From assembly GCF_001905125.1 (NCBI RefSeq), contig NZ_LWLE01000023.1:186001-250000 (forward strand): 64,000 bases of DNA, given 5' to 3'. The stretch comes from Streptomyces sp. TSRI0281. Its GTDB lineage: Bacteria; Actinomycetota; Actinomycetes; Streptomycetales; Streptomycetaceae. Shown here one piece after another: positions 16,269 through 25,947 of the stretch. The position numbers and the translations under genes were made by a program. The notes under the pieces are model-generated. The model was not told the DNA's origin and ran no database searches. It saw only the letters and a program-made list of their open reading frames with translations. The first letter of the stretch is position 1. Each line of letters begins with the position of its first letter.

Positions 16269-19200
16269 GCAGCCCCAGCAGGGAGTTGGTCTGCCGCATG
16301 GACGGCAGGCGCGGCAAGGTGCGTGTGGCGCGGCTCGGTGGCGTGGACGCGGTGGAGTGCGGCGACGACGGTCTGACGCTGACGGTGACGTTCCTCGGCA
16401 AGGCGCCGCACGGGCTGTGTCCGGAGAACATCCGGATCGACGGCGGGCGCCGGATCACCGGGATCGAGGCGGTCGAGGTGGCCGTGGAGCGCGAGGAGGA
16501 CCCGGAGCTGGACGACCGGCTGCTCGTGACGGTCGACCGGACCGGGGACACCTCGCGCTACCGGCTCTCCGTGGTGGACACCGATCCGTACGGGCGGCCG
16601 GGTACGGAGCCGTTCCGGGGGTTCGATCAGCGGTACTTCGGAGCGGAGTTCACGTTCCGGCCGGACTGTCCGACGCCCTTCGACTGCGTGGACGGGGCGG
16701 CGGGCGACGACCCCGGCCCCCGGCGCGAGGCGCCCGTCATCGATTACACGGCGCGTGACTACGACTCCGTGCGCCGGCTCGTCCTGGACCGGCTCGCGCT
16801 GACCACACCCGGCTGGGTGGAGCGCAACCCGGCCGATCTCGGTGTCACGCTCGTGGAGCTGCTGGCGCACACGGCGGACCGGATCAGCTATCAGCAGGAC
16901 GCGGTGGCCACCGAGGCGTATCTCGACACCGCCCGCAGGCGGGTGTCGGTACGGCGGCACGTGCGGCTGATCGACTATCCGATGCACGACGGGTGCAACG
17001 CCCGGACGCTGGTCACCGTTGAGGTGACGAAGCGGCTGACACTGCGGCCGGGCACGTTCCGGTTCGCCGCGGTCGACGTCCGTACGCTGGGGCCGCGCGA
17101 CCGGCCGGAGATCGGCGCGGTCGTGGAGGACCGCGATCTGGCGGTGCTGGCGGAGCGCGGATCGGTGGAGGTCTTCGAGCCGGTGGTGGCCGGGGAGCCG
17201 GCCGAGCTGCGGCCCGCGCACAACACCATCCGGTTCTGGACCTGGGGCGACGAGGTGTGTGCCCTGCCGAGGGGCGCGGTCTCGGCGACACTGCGGGACG
17301 AGTGGGCCGACAAGAAGCGCACGGTGCGGGCGCTGGCCCTGGCGCCGGGTGATCTGCTGGTGTTCGAGGAGGTGCGCGGGGCGCGTTCGGGTACGCCCGG
17401 CGACGCGGACCCGGCGCATCGGCACGCTGTGCGGCTGACCTCCCTCACGCCGGGCGTGGACCGGCTGTCCGGGCAGCCGGTGCTGGAGGTCACCTGGGCC
17501 CGCGAGGACGCGTTGACGTTCCCGCTGTGTCTGTCGACGCGTGACGGTACCGGCTGTGAGCCGGTGGCGGATGTGAGCGTCGCGCGGGGCAATGTGGTCC
17601 TCGTCGATCACGGCAGGTCGCTGACGTTCGGCGGGGCGCTCCCGGAGACGGTGACCGTGCCGCCGGAGCCCGCCGCGCTCGGTTCCTGCGAACCGTCCGG
17701 CTTCGGGTGCGGGGACACGGACGCGGGCAACGCCACGGCGCAGCTCGTGGTGACCCGTCTGGAACAGACCCGGCACGGGCGGCTGCTGACCGCCGATCAG
17801 GTGCGGGAGCTGTCCGTACTGGTCGGCGACGAAGAGGTGACGCGCGCCGGGATCGGGCTGGAGCTGGCCGGGCGGCGGCGCGAGAAGGTCGTGCCGGGGA
17901 CGGCGTACGAGCAGGCCAAGGCGCTGGCGACGCTGCTGGCGCAGGTGGTCTATCCCGGCATCCGGCCCCGGTTCCGGCCGGTGCTCCAGCGCTCCCCGGT
18001 GGTGTGGGCGACGCCGTTCCCCTTGTCGGAGCATGTGTCGGCCGGGCAGGCCGACCGGCTGGCCGCCGTGCCCGGACGGGTACGGGAGCGGCTGGTGGAG
18101 CTGTGGCGCAGCGCCCGTGACCACGACGGGCTCGCCGAGAGGGAGATCGACGAGCTGACCGTGCTCTTCGGACTGCGGTTGCTGGACCATCTGGAGCTGC
18201 ACCTCCACCCGGTGCGGGCGCTGCGGGAGCTGCTGCACCGCAGCCCGCGGCTGCTGGCGCCGAAGCTGCGCAGGCTCGACGTGCTGACGGCGCGGGCGCG
18301 GGCGGGCACGGTGCTGGACGCGGGCATCGCCTGGGAGATCGCCCGGAGTTGGGGCCCCGGTTACGCGACCGGGCTGCGTCCGGACGATCCGGTCCTGCGG
18401 GGTCCGGCGGCGGCGCTGGTCCAGGATCCGCGGGCCGCGCTGCCCGCCGTGAAAGCCGTGACAGGCATGACAGGCATGACAGGCGTGACAGGCGTGACAG
18501 GCACGACAGCCGTGGGCGCGGTGACGGCTGCGGAGGGCGTGACGGCCGTGGACACGGTGACGGCTTCGGGTGGCGTGACGGCCGTGGACGGCTCGGCGGT
18601 GTGGACGGCTCGGCGGGATCTGCTCGGCAGTGGGCCCCGGGACCGGCATCTGGTCGGTGAGCTGGAGGACGACGGGCGGGTGGCGCTGCGTTTCGGCGAC
18701 GGGCGTCACGGTGCCCGGCCGCCGGCCGGCGCCAGGCTCGCTCTGCACTACCGGCTCGGCGGCGGCACGGCGGGCAATGTCGGCGCGGAGGCCGTCAGCC
18801 ATCTGGTGCTGCGCCGGAACCCGGAGGCCGAGGACGCCGGTGACGCGCTGCCGGTCGCGGGGGTGCGCAATCCGCTGCCCGCGATGGGCGGCACCGATCC
18901 CGAACCGATGGAGCAGGTACGTCAGTTGGCGCCGCTCGACCTGAAGCGCACCCGGCAGCGGGCGGTGACCGCCGAGGACTACGCGGCGCTGGCGTCCGCG
19001 CTGCCGGGGGTGCAGCGCGCGGCGGCGGAGATCCGCTGGACGGGCAGTGCGCAGGAGGCCCATGTCGCCGTCGACGCGCTGGGGGCCGGGGAGCCGGACC
19101 CCGGGCTGCTGGACTCGGTGGCGTACGCGCTGGAGAGCTACCGGCGTATCGGCCACGACCTGGTGGTCGGCCCCGCCAGGAACGTACCGCTGGACATCGC

Positions 19201-19627
19201 CCTGTCGGTGTGTGCGGCACCCGGTCATCAGCACGGGCAGATCCTGGCCGAGCTGTACCGGCTGCTGGGTGCCGGACGGCTGCCGGGCGGGCGGCTCGGG
19301 TTCTTCCATCCCGATGCCCTGGTGTTCGGCGAACCGGTACGGCTCAGCGGCCTGGTGGCCGCGGCGGCCGGGGTGCGGGGCGTGGAGAGCGTGACGGTGA
19401 CGCGGCTGCGGCGGCTCTTCGACAACGGCACCGACGACACCGACGACGTCACCGGGGGCACCGACTCCGCCTCCGGCGGAAGCGGCGACGACAACGGCCT
19501 GGACGATCCCGCCCTGGAGACGGGCGTACTGCGGCTCGGTCCGCTGGAGATTGCCCGGTGCGACAACGACCCCGACCGGCCCGAGAACGGCCGGCTGACC
19601 ATCGAGCTCGCCGGAGGTACGCGATGA
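16265..19627 (+). CDS. Large baseplate assembly protein (Afp11/gpJ-like)
   Basis: The 1120-aa product is a putative baseplate assembly protein of the Afp11 type. The N-terminal 150 residues are a family-specific extension; the gpJ/gp6-like core follows (VIDYTARDYDSVRRLVLDRL, NPADLGVTLVELLAHTADRI, and near the end FGDGRHGARPPAGARL, KRTRQRAVTAEDYAALA). These proteins form the wedge ring around the hub. Residues about 730-780 hold a Thr/Gly/Val/Met tract from a 9-bp tandem repeat. ATG 16265 gives a 4-bp overlap with gp25, and the 3' end overlaps the next gene by 4 bp. Confidence 0.86.
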   Translation: MSSPSRELVCRMDGRRGKVRVARLGGVDAVECGDDGLTLTVTFLGKAPHGLCPENIRIDGGRRITGIEAVEVAVEREEDPELDDRLLVTVDRTGDTSRYRLSVVDTDPYGRPGTEPFRGFDQRYFGAEFTFRPDCPTPFDCVDGAAGDDPGPRREAPVIDYTARDYDSVRRLVLDRLALTTPGWVERNPADLGVTLVELLAHTADRISYQQDAVATEAYLDTARRRVSVRRHVRLIDYPMHDGCNARTLVTVEVTKRLTLRPGTFRFAAVDVRTLGPRDRPEIGAVVEDRDLAVLAERGSVEVFEPVVAGEPAELRPAHNTIRFWTWGDEVCALPRGAVSATLRDEWADKKRTVRALALAPGDLLVFEEVRGARSGTPGDADPAHRHAVRLTSLTPGVDRLSGQPVLEVTWAREDALTFPLCLSTRDGTGCEPVADVSVARGNVVLVDHGRSLTFGGALPETVTVPPEPAALGSCEPSGFGCGDTDAGNATAQLVVTRLEQTRHGRLLTADQVRELSVLVGDEEVTRAGIGLELAGRRREKVVPGTAYEQAKALATLLAQVVYPGIRPRFRPVLQRSPVVWATPFPLSEHVSAGQADRLAAVPGRVRERLVELWRSARDHDGLAEREIDELTVLFGLRLLDHLELHLHPVRALRELLHRSPRLLAPKLRRLDVLTARARAGTVLDAGIAWEIARSWGPGYATGLRPDDPVLRGPAAALVQDPRAALPAVKAVTGMTGMTGVTGVTGTTAVGAVTAAEGVTAVDTVTASGGVTAVDGSAVWTARRDLLGSGPRDRHLVGELEDDGRVALRFGDGRHGARPPAGARLALHYRLGGGTAGNVGAEAVSHLVLRRNPEAEDAGDALPVAGVRNPLPAMGGTDPEPMEQVRQLAPLDLKRTRQRAVTAEDYAALASALPGVQRAAAEIRWTGSAQEAHVAVDALGAGEPDPGLLDSVAYALESYRRIGHDLVVGPARNVPLDIALSVCAAPGHQHGQILAELYRLLGAGRLPGGRLGFFHPDALVFGEPVRLSGLVAAAAGVRGVESVTVTRLRRLFDNGTDDTDDVTGGTDSASGGSGDDNGLDDPALETGVLRLGPLEIARCDNDPDRPENGRLTIELAGGTR
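18458..18512 (+). repeat. Five-plus copies of a 9-bp repeat in the baseplate gene
   Basis: Units of the form rTGACAGGC occur head to tail (TGM/TGV codons), followed by more diverged GTGACGGC-type copies to about 18,596. The tract lies between two conserved parts of the baseplate protein and probably encodes a flexible loop. Confidence 0.85.
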
Positions 19628-22600
19628 ACGGCGCGGACGGCTGCGGCTGCGGTTGCGGTTGCGGCGGACATGATGAGCGTCGGGCGCCCGATGCCCTGTA
19701 CAACCCGCCGGGGCGCTCGGCCCTCGACTACCGGGTCGGCGACTACGGCTCGTTCCTGGCGGCCATGGTGGACCGGCTCGCCTCCCCCGCCTACCCGGCG
19801 CTGCGCGGGCTGACGGTCCGCACCCCGGACGATCCGGCGATCGGGCTGCTGGACTCCTGGGCCGTCGTCGGTGATCTGCTCACCTTCCACTCCGAGCGGA
19901 TCGTGGACGAGGCGTATCTGCGCACCGCGAACGAACACCGCTCGCTGGCGCTGCTCGGGCGTCTGGTGGGTCACCGGCCGAGGCCGGGGATCGCCGCCGA
20001 CACCCATCTCGCGTACACCCTGGACCGGGATCCGCGCGACGAGGACGTGGAGGTGGTCATCCCGCGCGGGGCGCGCAGCAACAGCGTTCCGCTCACCTCC
20101 GAGGACGAGTCGCAGGTGTTCGAGACGTCCGCCGCTCTCGCGGCCCGCGCGTCGTGGAACGAGCTGGCGGTGCGCAGGCGCCGTCCCTCCCTGCTGACCG
20201 AGGAGGATCTGAGCGGCCGCTCCGAGATCCAGGTCGCGGGCACGTCGACGGCGCTGACGACCGGGGACCGGCTGCTGTTCGTCTTCAAGAGCCGCCAGGG
20301 CACGGAAGACGGGCAGGGCGCAGCAGGCGCCCGGGGCACGTCGGACAGCCAGGGCACGGACGGCCGGGGCGCGTCGGACGGGCAGGGCACGGACGGCCGG
20401 GGCGCGTCGGACGGGCAGGAGCCGGGGCAGCGGCTGCTGCGTACCGTCGCCCGGCTCCGGATCGACCGTGAGGAGGACGTGACGGGGATCGGGCTCCAGC
20501 AGTCCGCCCCGCCGTCCCTGGCCGAGCTGGTGGACCTGCTGCGCGAGTGGATCACGGAGGACGAGCGGGCGGTCGAGGACGGCGAGCCGACGCCCGACAA
20601 CCCCAATCCGCGTCCGGTCAGCCGGTACATCGAGGAGTTCGACACCCAGGTGCTGGCCCCGCTGCGGGCGGACCTGGACACCATCGCCTCGCCCGCCCGC
20701 CTCGCGGCACGGCTGGTCGAGCCGCACGAGCGGCTGGCCGAGGCACAGGCGGTGGCCGGTGCGCACGAGGAGGTCGCCGCCTGGTTCGAGCAGTTGGAGG
20801 CGATGGTCGGTGAGGTGATCGCGCAGGCGTCGGACCTGGAGCCGTCCCGGCCCGCGCCCGAGCTGCTCCGCAAGCGCCTGCCGGAGGGTTCGGCGGCGCT
20901 GCGGGCCCTGGGCGCGGTGCTTCCGGCGCTGCGCGGCGGCGTCGTACGCCCCGGTGCACGCGCCGGGTCGTCGGGCACCGGCGCGTGGCGGCGGCCGGCG
21001 CCCGGTTCGGACCTGGGGGCCCGGCAGTTGGCGGCGCCCGGTTCGGACCTGGGGGCGCGGCAGTTGGCGGCGCCCGGTTCGGACCTGGGGGCGCGGCTGC
21101 TGGCGGCGCTCGATCCGCGGATCTCGGACGGGATGTATCCGGCGTGGCGGCAGTCCGCCCCGACCGCGCCCGCGCTGCTCCACGAGGTGCAGGCGCTGCG
21201 GGTGACCTCGGCGCCGTTCGGGGCGATGGCGCCGCTGCGGCCGGTGCAGGACGAGCGGGGGCGGGTGATCAGGCAGGCCGACTGGCCGCTGAGCGGTTCG
21301 GCCCTGACGACGATGCGCGTCGTGTTCGACACGGCGGGCAGGGTCCCGGTGCGTGCGGAGTTCCAGTACACGGAGACGGGTTCGTCGGTCCAGCAGTCGG
21401 AGAATCTTTCGGCGGAGACGACGTTCGAACTCGGGCCGGGCCGGGTCACGGTGATGGCGCGGGCCGCTCAGGACCACGATCTGAGCTGGCTCGGCAGGCG
21501 GCCCACCGACTCGCAGGAGCCGGGGGTCACCGCCCGGCTGCACGAGGGCCTGCCCGAGCGGACGCTGTTCGTCTCCCGTCCCGGTGAGGACGGCCTGGTC
21601 CATGTCGTCGTGCACAACGGCGAGTCCAAGAGCTGGCGGCTGGCGCCCGGCGATCACGAGCAGGTCCGGCACGACGGCTATGAGCTGACCGTCCGCTACA
21701 CGGTGGGCAGCGAACCGGCGAACGTGGTGATCGGTATCGCGTCGGTGCCGGAGCCCGCGAACCGGCGGGTGATCGCGCTCGACTCGGTGCAGGACTCGGT
21801 CACGGTCGGCAGCTGGGTCGCGATCGAGCGCCCCCGCAAGGGCGCCGAGGGGCCGGACGGCATCCCCGGCGACCCGGACCTCCGGTTCGTCACCACCAGG
21901 GTCACCGCCGTACGCACCGCCGTGTACACCGACTTCGGCATCACGGGCCGCGGTACGGAGCTGACGCTCGCGGACCCGTGGCTCGACGAGCACGACGTGC
22001 TGCTCTCCACGATCCGGGACACCGCCGTGCACGCGGGCGGTCAGCCGCTGCGGCTCGCCGAGGAGCCGCTCGGCGAGGATGTGCACGGCAACGAGCTGGA
22101 GTTGGCCGAGCTGTACGACGGGCTGCGCCCGGGACGGCAGTTGATCGTGTCCGGGGAGCGTACGGACGTGCCCGCGGTGACGGGCACCGAACTGGTGACG
22201 GTCGCGGACGTCGAGCAGGTGCTGGACCCCATGGTGCCCGGCGACCATGTGCACACCCGGCTGACGCTGACGACGGACCTGGTGCACCGCTACCGGCGGG
22301 CCACCGTGCGGGTTCGGGGCAATGTGGTGGCGGCCACGCACGGCGAGAGCCGCGAGGAGCCGATCGGCAGCGGGGACGCGGACCGGATCAACCAGACGTT
22401 CGCGCTGTGGCAGTCGCCGCTGACCTGGCTGCCGGCCGACAACCCGCTGGGGGCCGCCCCGGCCCTCGACGTGCGGGTCGACGGGCTGCTGTGGCACGAG
22501 GTGGACAGCCTCGCCGGGCGCGGCCCGCGCGAGCGGGTGTACGTCGGCGGGGTGGCGGGCGGCCGGACGACGGTGACCTTCGGCGACGGGGTGCACGGGG

Positions 22601-23577
22601 CCCGGCTGCCCAGCGGTCACGAGAACGTCCGGGCCCGCTACCGCTTCGGTACCGGCCGGGCCGCCAATGTCCGGGCGGACCGGATCACCCAGGCGGTCAC
22701 CCGGCCGCTGGGCGTCACCGGGGTCACCAACCCGCAGCCCGCGACGGGCGGCGCGGACGCGGACGGCCCCGGCCTGACCCGGTCCACGGTGCCGCTCGCC
22801 GTGTCGGCCCTGGACCGGCTGGTGTCGGTCGCCGACTACGAGGACTTCGCCCGCTCCCGCGCCGGGATCGGGCGGGCTGCGGCGCGCGAGATCTTCGACG
22901 GCAGGCGGCGGTTGCTGCACGTGACGGTCGCCGGGGTGGCGGACATCCCCGTCGCCGAGGACTCCGATGTGCTCACCGCGCTGCGTTCCTCGCTCGCCCG
23001 GTACGGCGACTCCCGGCTGCCGGTCCGGGTGCAGGTGCGCGAACTGGTCCTGCTGCTCCTCGCGGCGAAGGTGAAGGTGGCCCGCGACCACAGCTGGGAG
23101 CTGGTCGAACCCCGCTTGCGCCAAGCCCTGTTGGCCCGGTTCGGCCCCGAGCGGCGTGAGCTGGGCAGCCCGGCGCGGCTGTCGGACGTGCTGGCCACGG
23201 CCCACTCGGTGCCCGGTGTCGACCATGTGGACGTGGACGTCTTCGACGGGGTGCCCGCCTCCCTCACCCCCGAGGATCTGCTCGCGCTCGCCGAGCGGCA
23301 GGCCGGACCGCGGGCGACGGTTCCGGTGCGGCTCGGCGCGTACGACGAGGACGTGCACCGGGTCACCGCGCCGGAGGGCGAGACGCTCACCTCGGTCGCC
23401 GCCCGGTACGGCATCGGGCTCGACGAACTGCTGCGTCTCAACCCGGACATCACCGACACCCGGCGCCTGGCGAAGGGCCGCGCGGTGTTCGTCTTCCGCG
23501 GCATCCGGCCCGCCCAGCTCGCCCTGCTGTCACCGGACGTCCCGGACACGCTGATTCTGACGGAGGTCACCTCATGA
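19624..23577 (+). CDS. Second large baseplate protein (Afp12-like) with C-terminal LysM-like segment
   Basis: The 1317-aa product has a baseplate core at both ends: YRVGDYGSFLAAMVDRLAS, TVRTPDDPAIGLLDSWAVV and YLRTANEHRSLALLGRLVGH in the N-terminal part, and VTFGDGVHGARLPSGHENVR with LDRLVSVADYEDFARSRAG toward the C-terminus. Residues 6-15 are alternating Cys-Gly (four Cys). Residues 230-265 and about 455-495 are Gly/Asp and PGSDLGAR repeats. The last 75 residues resemble LysM (VTAPEGETLTSVAARYGIG). It overlaps both the preceding gene (4 bp) and a nine-codon mini-ORF. Wedge function is inferred from family. Confidence 0.83.
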   Translation: MNGADGCGCGCGCGGHDERRAPDALYNPPGRSALDYRVGDYGSFLAAMVDRLASPAYPALRGLTVRTPDDPAIGLLDSWAVVGDLLTFHSERIVDEAYLRTANEHRSLALLGRLVGHRPRPGIAADTHLAYTLDRDPRDEDVEVVIPRGARSNSVPLTSEDESQVFETSAALAARASWNELAVRRRRPSLLTEEDLSGRSEIQVAGTSTALTTGDRLLFVFKSRQGTEDGQGAAGARGTSDSQGTDGRGASDGQGTDGRGASDGQEPGQRLLRTVARLRIDREEDVTGIGLQQSAPPSLAELVDLLREWITEDERAVEDGEPTPDNPNPRPVSRYIEEFDTQVLAPLRADLDTIASPARLAARLVEPHERLAEAQAVAGAHEEVAAWFEQLEAMVGEVIAQASDLEPSRPAPELLRKRLPEGSAALRALGAVLPALRGGVVRPGARAGSSGTGAWRRPAPGSDLGARQLAAPGSDLGARQLAAPGSDLGARLLAALDPRISDGMYPAWRQSAPTAPALLHEVQALRVTSAPFGAMAPLRPVQDERGRVIRQADWPLSGSALTTMRVVFDTAGRVPVRAEFQYTETGSSVQQSENLSAETTFELGPGRVTVMARAAQDHDLSWLGRRPTDSQEPGVTARLHEGLPERTLFVSRPGEDGLVHVVVHNGESKSWRLAPGDHEQVRHDGYELTVRYTVGSEPANVVIGIASVPEPANRRVIALDSVQDSVTVGSWVAIERPRKGAEGPDGIPGDPDLRFVTTRVTAVRTAVYTDFGITGRGTELTLADPWLDEHDVLLSTIRDTAVHAGGQPLRLAEEPLGEDVHGNELELAELYDGLRPGRQLIVSGERTDVPAVTGTELVTVADVEQVLDPMVPGDHVHTRLTLTTDLVHRYRRATVRVRGNVVAATHGESREEPIGSGDADRINQTFALWQSPLTWLPADNPLGAAPALDVRVDGLLWHEVDSLAGRGPRERVYVGGVAGGRTTVTFGDGVHGARLPSGHENVRARYRFGTGRAANVRADRITQAVTRPLGVTGVTNPQPATGGADADGPGLTRSTVPLAVSALDRLVSVADYEDFARSRAGIGRAAAREIFDGRRRLLHVTVAGVADIPVAEDSDVLTALRSSLARYGDSRLPVRVQVRELVLLLLAAKVKVARDHSWELVEPRLRQALLARFGPERRELGSPARLSDVLATAHSVPGVDHVDVDVFDGVPASLTPEDLLALAERQAGPRATVPVRLGAYDEDVHRVTAPEGETLTSVAARYGIGLDELLRLNPDITDTRRLAKGRAVFVFRGIRPAQLALLSPDVPDTLILTEVTS
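21001..21108 (+). repeat. Three near-identical 39-bp repeats (PGSDLGARQLAA)
   Basis: Three tandem copies of a unit encoding PGSDLGARxLAA lie inside the Afp12-like gene. The DNA copies are almost identical, so the expansion is recent. Confidence 0.9.
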
Positions 23578-23603
23578 ACACCCAGGAAAGGAGCGCCGCA
23601 TGA
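23574..23603 (+). CDS. Nine-residue mini-cistron before the tail protein gene
   Basis: ATG at 23574 overlaps the baseplate stop (ATGA), encodes MNTQERSAA and stops at 23601-23603, overlapping the ATG of the tail protein gene at 23600 (again ATGA). The Shine-Dalgarno for the downstream gene (AGGAAAGGAG) lies inside it. It looks like a coupling element rather than a functional peptide, and resembles the mini-ORF at 454-498. Confidence 0.35.
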   Translation: MNTQERSAA

Positions 23604-25840
23604 GCAGGGAACCGGACGGTCTCGCGGAGCTGCTCCCGCAGTGGCACCGGCTGCGGGACGCCGAGGGCGGTGAGCCGCTGCGCGCGCTGCTCGCGGTGAT
23701 CGCCGAGCAGGTGGACCGGGTGCGTGACGGGGTCGAGCAGAGTTACGAGGACCTGTTCGTGGAGACGGCGGCGCCCTGGGTGCTGCCGTATATCGGCGAT
23801 CTGGTGGGCTACCGGCCGCTGCCCGGGTACGAGCGGGTGCCGACGGCCGGTCTGGGCGGGGACGGCGAGGCCCGTACTCGGCTCGCCGAGGCGCTGGCGC
23901 CGCGCCGCGATGTGGCGGCGACGGTCGCCAACCGCCGCCGCAAGGGCACCCTCGCCCTGCTGGAGGAGCTGTCCCAGGAGGTCGCCGGGTGGCCGGCCAG
24001 GGCCGTGGAGTTCTCCCGGCTGGTCTCCCAGCAGCAGCCGGTGAGGCTGTACGGGACGGGGGCGCCGGCCGCCGACGTACGCAGGCTGTCCCGGGGGCGG
24101 CTGGCCGATGTCCGCCAGGGTGCGCGACTGGACCTGGCGGGCGGGCCGTTCGACACGACGGCACGGTCGGTGGACGTACGCAGGGCGGGTTCGGCGCGCC
24201 GGGCGGGAGGCCACTCCCCCGCCGGGGTCGGGCTGTTCGTGTGGCGGCTGAAGCCGTACTCGGTCACCCGGGCACCGGCGTACTGCGTCGACCGGGCGCG
24301 CAGCCTGTACACGTTCTCGATCCTGGGCAACGACAGTCCGCTGGTGACGAAACCGGTGCCGGAGCCCTCGGCCACGCACATCGCGACGGTCGACAACGTG
24401 CCCGCTTTCATCCGGCGGCGGCAGCTCTCCGACCGGCTCGCGGACTACTACGGGCCGGGCAAGAGCTTCACCGTCCGGCGGGACGGGCAGGACGAGCCGG
24501 TGCCGATGTCGGACATCGTCGTGGCGGACCTGTCGGGCTGGCGCTACCGGCCCAAGCTCGGTCAGGTGGCCGTGGACCCGGTGCTGGGGCGGCTCGCCTT
24601 CGGGTCGCGTTCGGCGCCCCGGCAAGGGGTCTGGGTCACCTATCACTACGCCGCGGGTGACGACATCGGCGGCGGCGAGTACCCGCGCGAGCGCGTCACA
24701 CCGCCCGCCGCACGCTTCTACCGGGTGGGTCCGGGCCAGGCGTTCCAGCGGATCATGGACGCGTACGAGCAGTGGCGCGCGGACCGGCGGGCGGGCCACT
24801 GCGGGGCCGACGGCGTCATCGAGATCACGCACAGCGGCGCGTATCAGGAGCAGCTCGACTTCGACCTCGACCGAGGCGACCGGCTGGAGCTGCGGGCGGC
24901 CGAGGGCTGTCGTCCGGTGATCCGGCTGCTCGACTGGTACAGCAACCGGCCGGACGCCCTCAACATCCGGGCGCGGGAGGGCGAAAGGACCCCGGAGAGC
25001 GGCGGGGCCCAGGAGGACAGCGGGACCCGGAAGGGCGGCGGGTCGCGGGGCGGCGGGCCGGCCGCCGGCGGGAGCGGGGACGCGCCGCGCATCGTGCTGG
25101 ACGGCCTGCTGGTCACCGGGCGCGGGCTCCATGTCAGCGGGCCCGTCGGCGCGGTCGTGCTGCGGCACTGCACCCTGGTGCCCGGCTGGTCGCTGGAGCC
25201 GGAGTGCGACCCGCACTCCCCGGAGGAGCCGAGCCTGGTCCTGGACCGGACCACCGCCTGTGTCTCCGTCGATCACAGCATCATCGGCACGATCGAGGTG
25301 ATCGGCGACGAGGTGAGCCACGACCCGCCGGCGATCCATCTCCGCGACAGCGTCCTGGACGCCACCGGCCACGACCGGGCGGCGCTGTCCGCCCCGGACT
25401 GCCGTCACGCCCATGCCGTACTGCACGCCCTCCGCACCACGGTCATCGGCGAGGTGCACACGCACGCGGTGGAGATCGCGGAGAACAGCGTCTTCACCGG
25501 GCAGCTGCGGGTGGTGCGGCGCGGCGTCGGCTGTCTGCGGTTCTCCTACGTGCCTCCCGGTTCCCGTACCCCGCGCCGCCACCGCTGCCAGCCCGACCTC
25601 GTGGGCTCCGAGCGGGCGCAGGAGGTGCGTCCGCTGTTCAGCAGCGAGCGGTACGGCACCCCCGCGTACGGGCGGCTCGTGGACGGCGGTCCGTGGCAGA
25701 TCCGCCGGGGCGCCGACGACGGCTCGGAGATGGGCGTCTTCCACAACCTGTACGAACCGCAGCGCGAGGACAGCCTGCGGGCCCGGCTCGCCGAGTACAC
25801 CCCGGCCGGTACGGACGCCGGGATCATCCCCGTCACCTGA
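23600..25840 (+). CDS. Phage tail protein-like CIS component with beta-helix-like C-terminal part
   Basis: The N-terminal 230 residues match the tail-protein family that follows gpJ-like genes in eCIS loci (LPQWHRLRDAEGGEPLRALL, VDRVRDGVEQSYEDLFVET, WVLPYIGDLVGYRPLPG, NRRRKGTLALLEELSQEV). After a middle domain, residues about 400-650 alternate short strands and turns (IVLDGLLVTGRGLHV, GAVVLRHCTLVPG, HSIIGTIEVIGDE, VHTHAVEIAENSVFTGQL) like a right-handed parallel beta-helix. That shape suits a tail-fibre adaptor or receptor-facing part. A Gly/Ser/Arg-rich insert sits near residues 460-495. No dedicated fibre gene is seen in the window. Confidence 0.77.
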   Translation: MSREPDGLAELLPQWHRLRDAEGGEPLRALLAVIAEQVDRVRDGVEQSYEDLFVETAAPWVLPYIGDLVGYRPLPGYERVPTAGLGGDGEARTRLAEALAPRRDVAATVANRRRKGTLALLEELSQEVAGWPARAVEFSRLVSQQQPVRLYGTGAPAADVRRLSRGRLADVRQGARLDLAGGPFDTTARSVDVRRAGSARRAGGHSPAGVGLFVWRLKPYSVTRAPAYCVDRARSLYTFSILGNDSPLVTKPVPEPSATHIATVDNVPAFIRRRQLSDRLADYYGPGKSFTVRRDGQDEPVPMSDIVVADLSGWRYRPKLGQVAVDPVLGRLAFGSRSAPRQGVWVTYHYAAGDDIGGGEYPRERVTPPAARFYRVGPGQAFQRIMDAYEQWRADRRAGHCGADGVIEITHSGAYQEQLDFDLDRGDRLELRAAEGCRPVIRLLDWYSNRPDALNIRAREGERTPESGGAQEDSGTRKGGGSRGGGPAAGGSGDAPRIVLDGLLVTGRGLHVSGPVGAVVLRHCTLVPGWSLEPECDPHSPEEPSLVLDRTTACVSVDHSIIGTIEVIGDEVSHDPPAIHLRDSVLDATGHDRAALSAPDCRHAHAVLHALRTTVIGEVHTHAVEIAENSVFTGQLRVVRRGVGCLRFSYVPPGSRTPRRHRCQPDLVGSERAQEVRPLFSSERYGTPAYGRLVDGGPWQIRRGADDGSEMGVFHNLYEPQREDSLRARLAEYTPAGTDAGIIPVT

Positions 25841-25879
25841 CCCGGCCGCCCGCCCGGCCGCCCGCCCCGGACACCGACA

Positions 25880-25900
25880 GGGCGACCGGCCCGGTCGCCC
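25880..25900 (+). terminator. Intergenic hairpin between tail protein and DUF6519 genes
   Basis: Perfect 9-bp arms GGGCGACCG / CGGTCGCCC with a 3-nt loop lie in the 107-bp gap. There is no T-run. It may reduce read-through into the last two genes or act as an mRNA processing signal. Confidence 0.5.
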
Positions 25901-25947
25901 CACCCGACTTCTTCCGACTGCCGAACTTCCAAGGGGGACCCCTTCCC

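Noticed and set aside
16205..19309. 1034-codon minus-strand open frame opposite the Afp11-like gene
   Set aside because: Arg/His/Pro-rich translation with no family signature, antisense to a well-supported gene.
19228..23358. 1376-codon minus-strand open frame opposite the Afp12-like gene
   Set aside because: Stop codons are rare on the antisense of high-GC genes; the plus-strand product has clear baseplate motifs.
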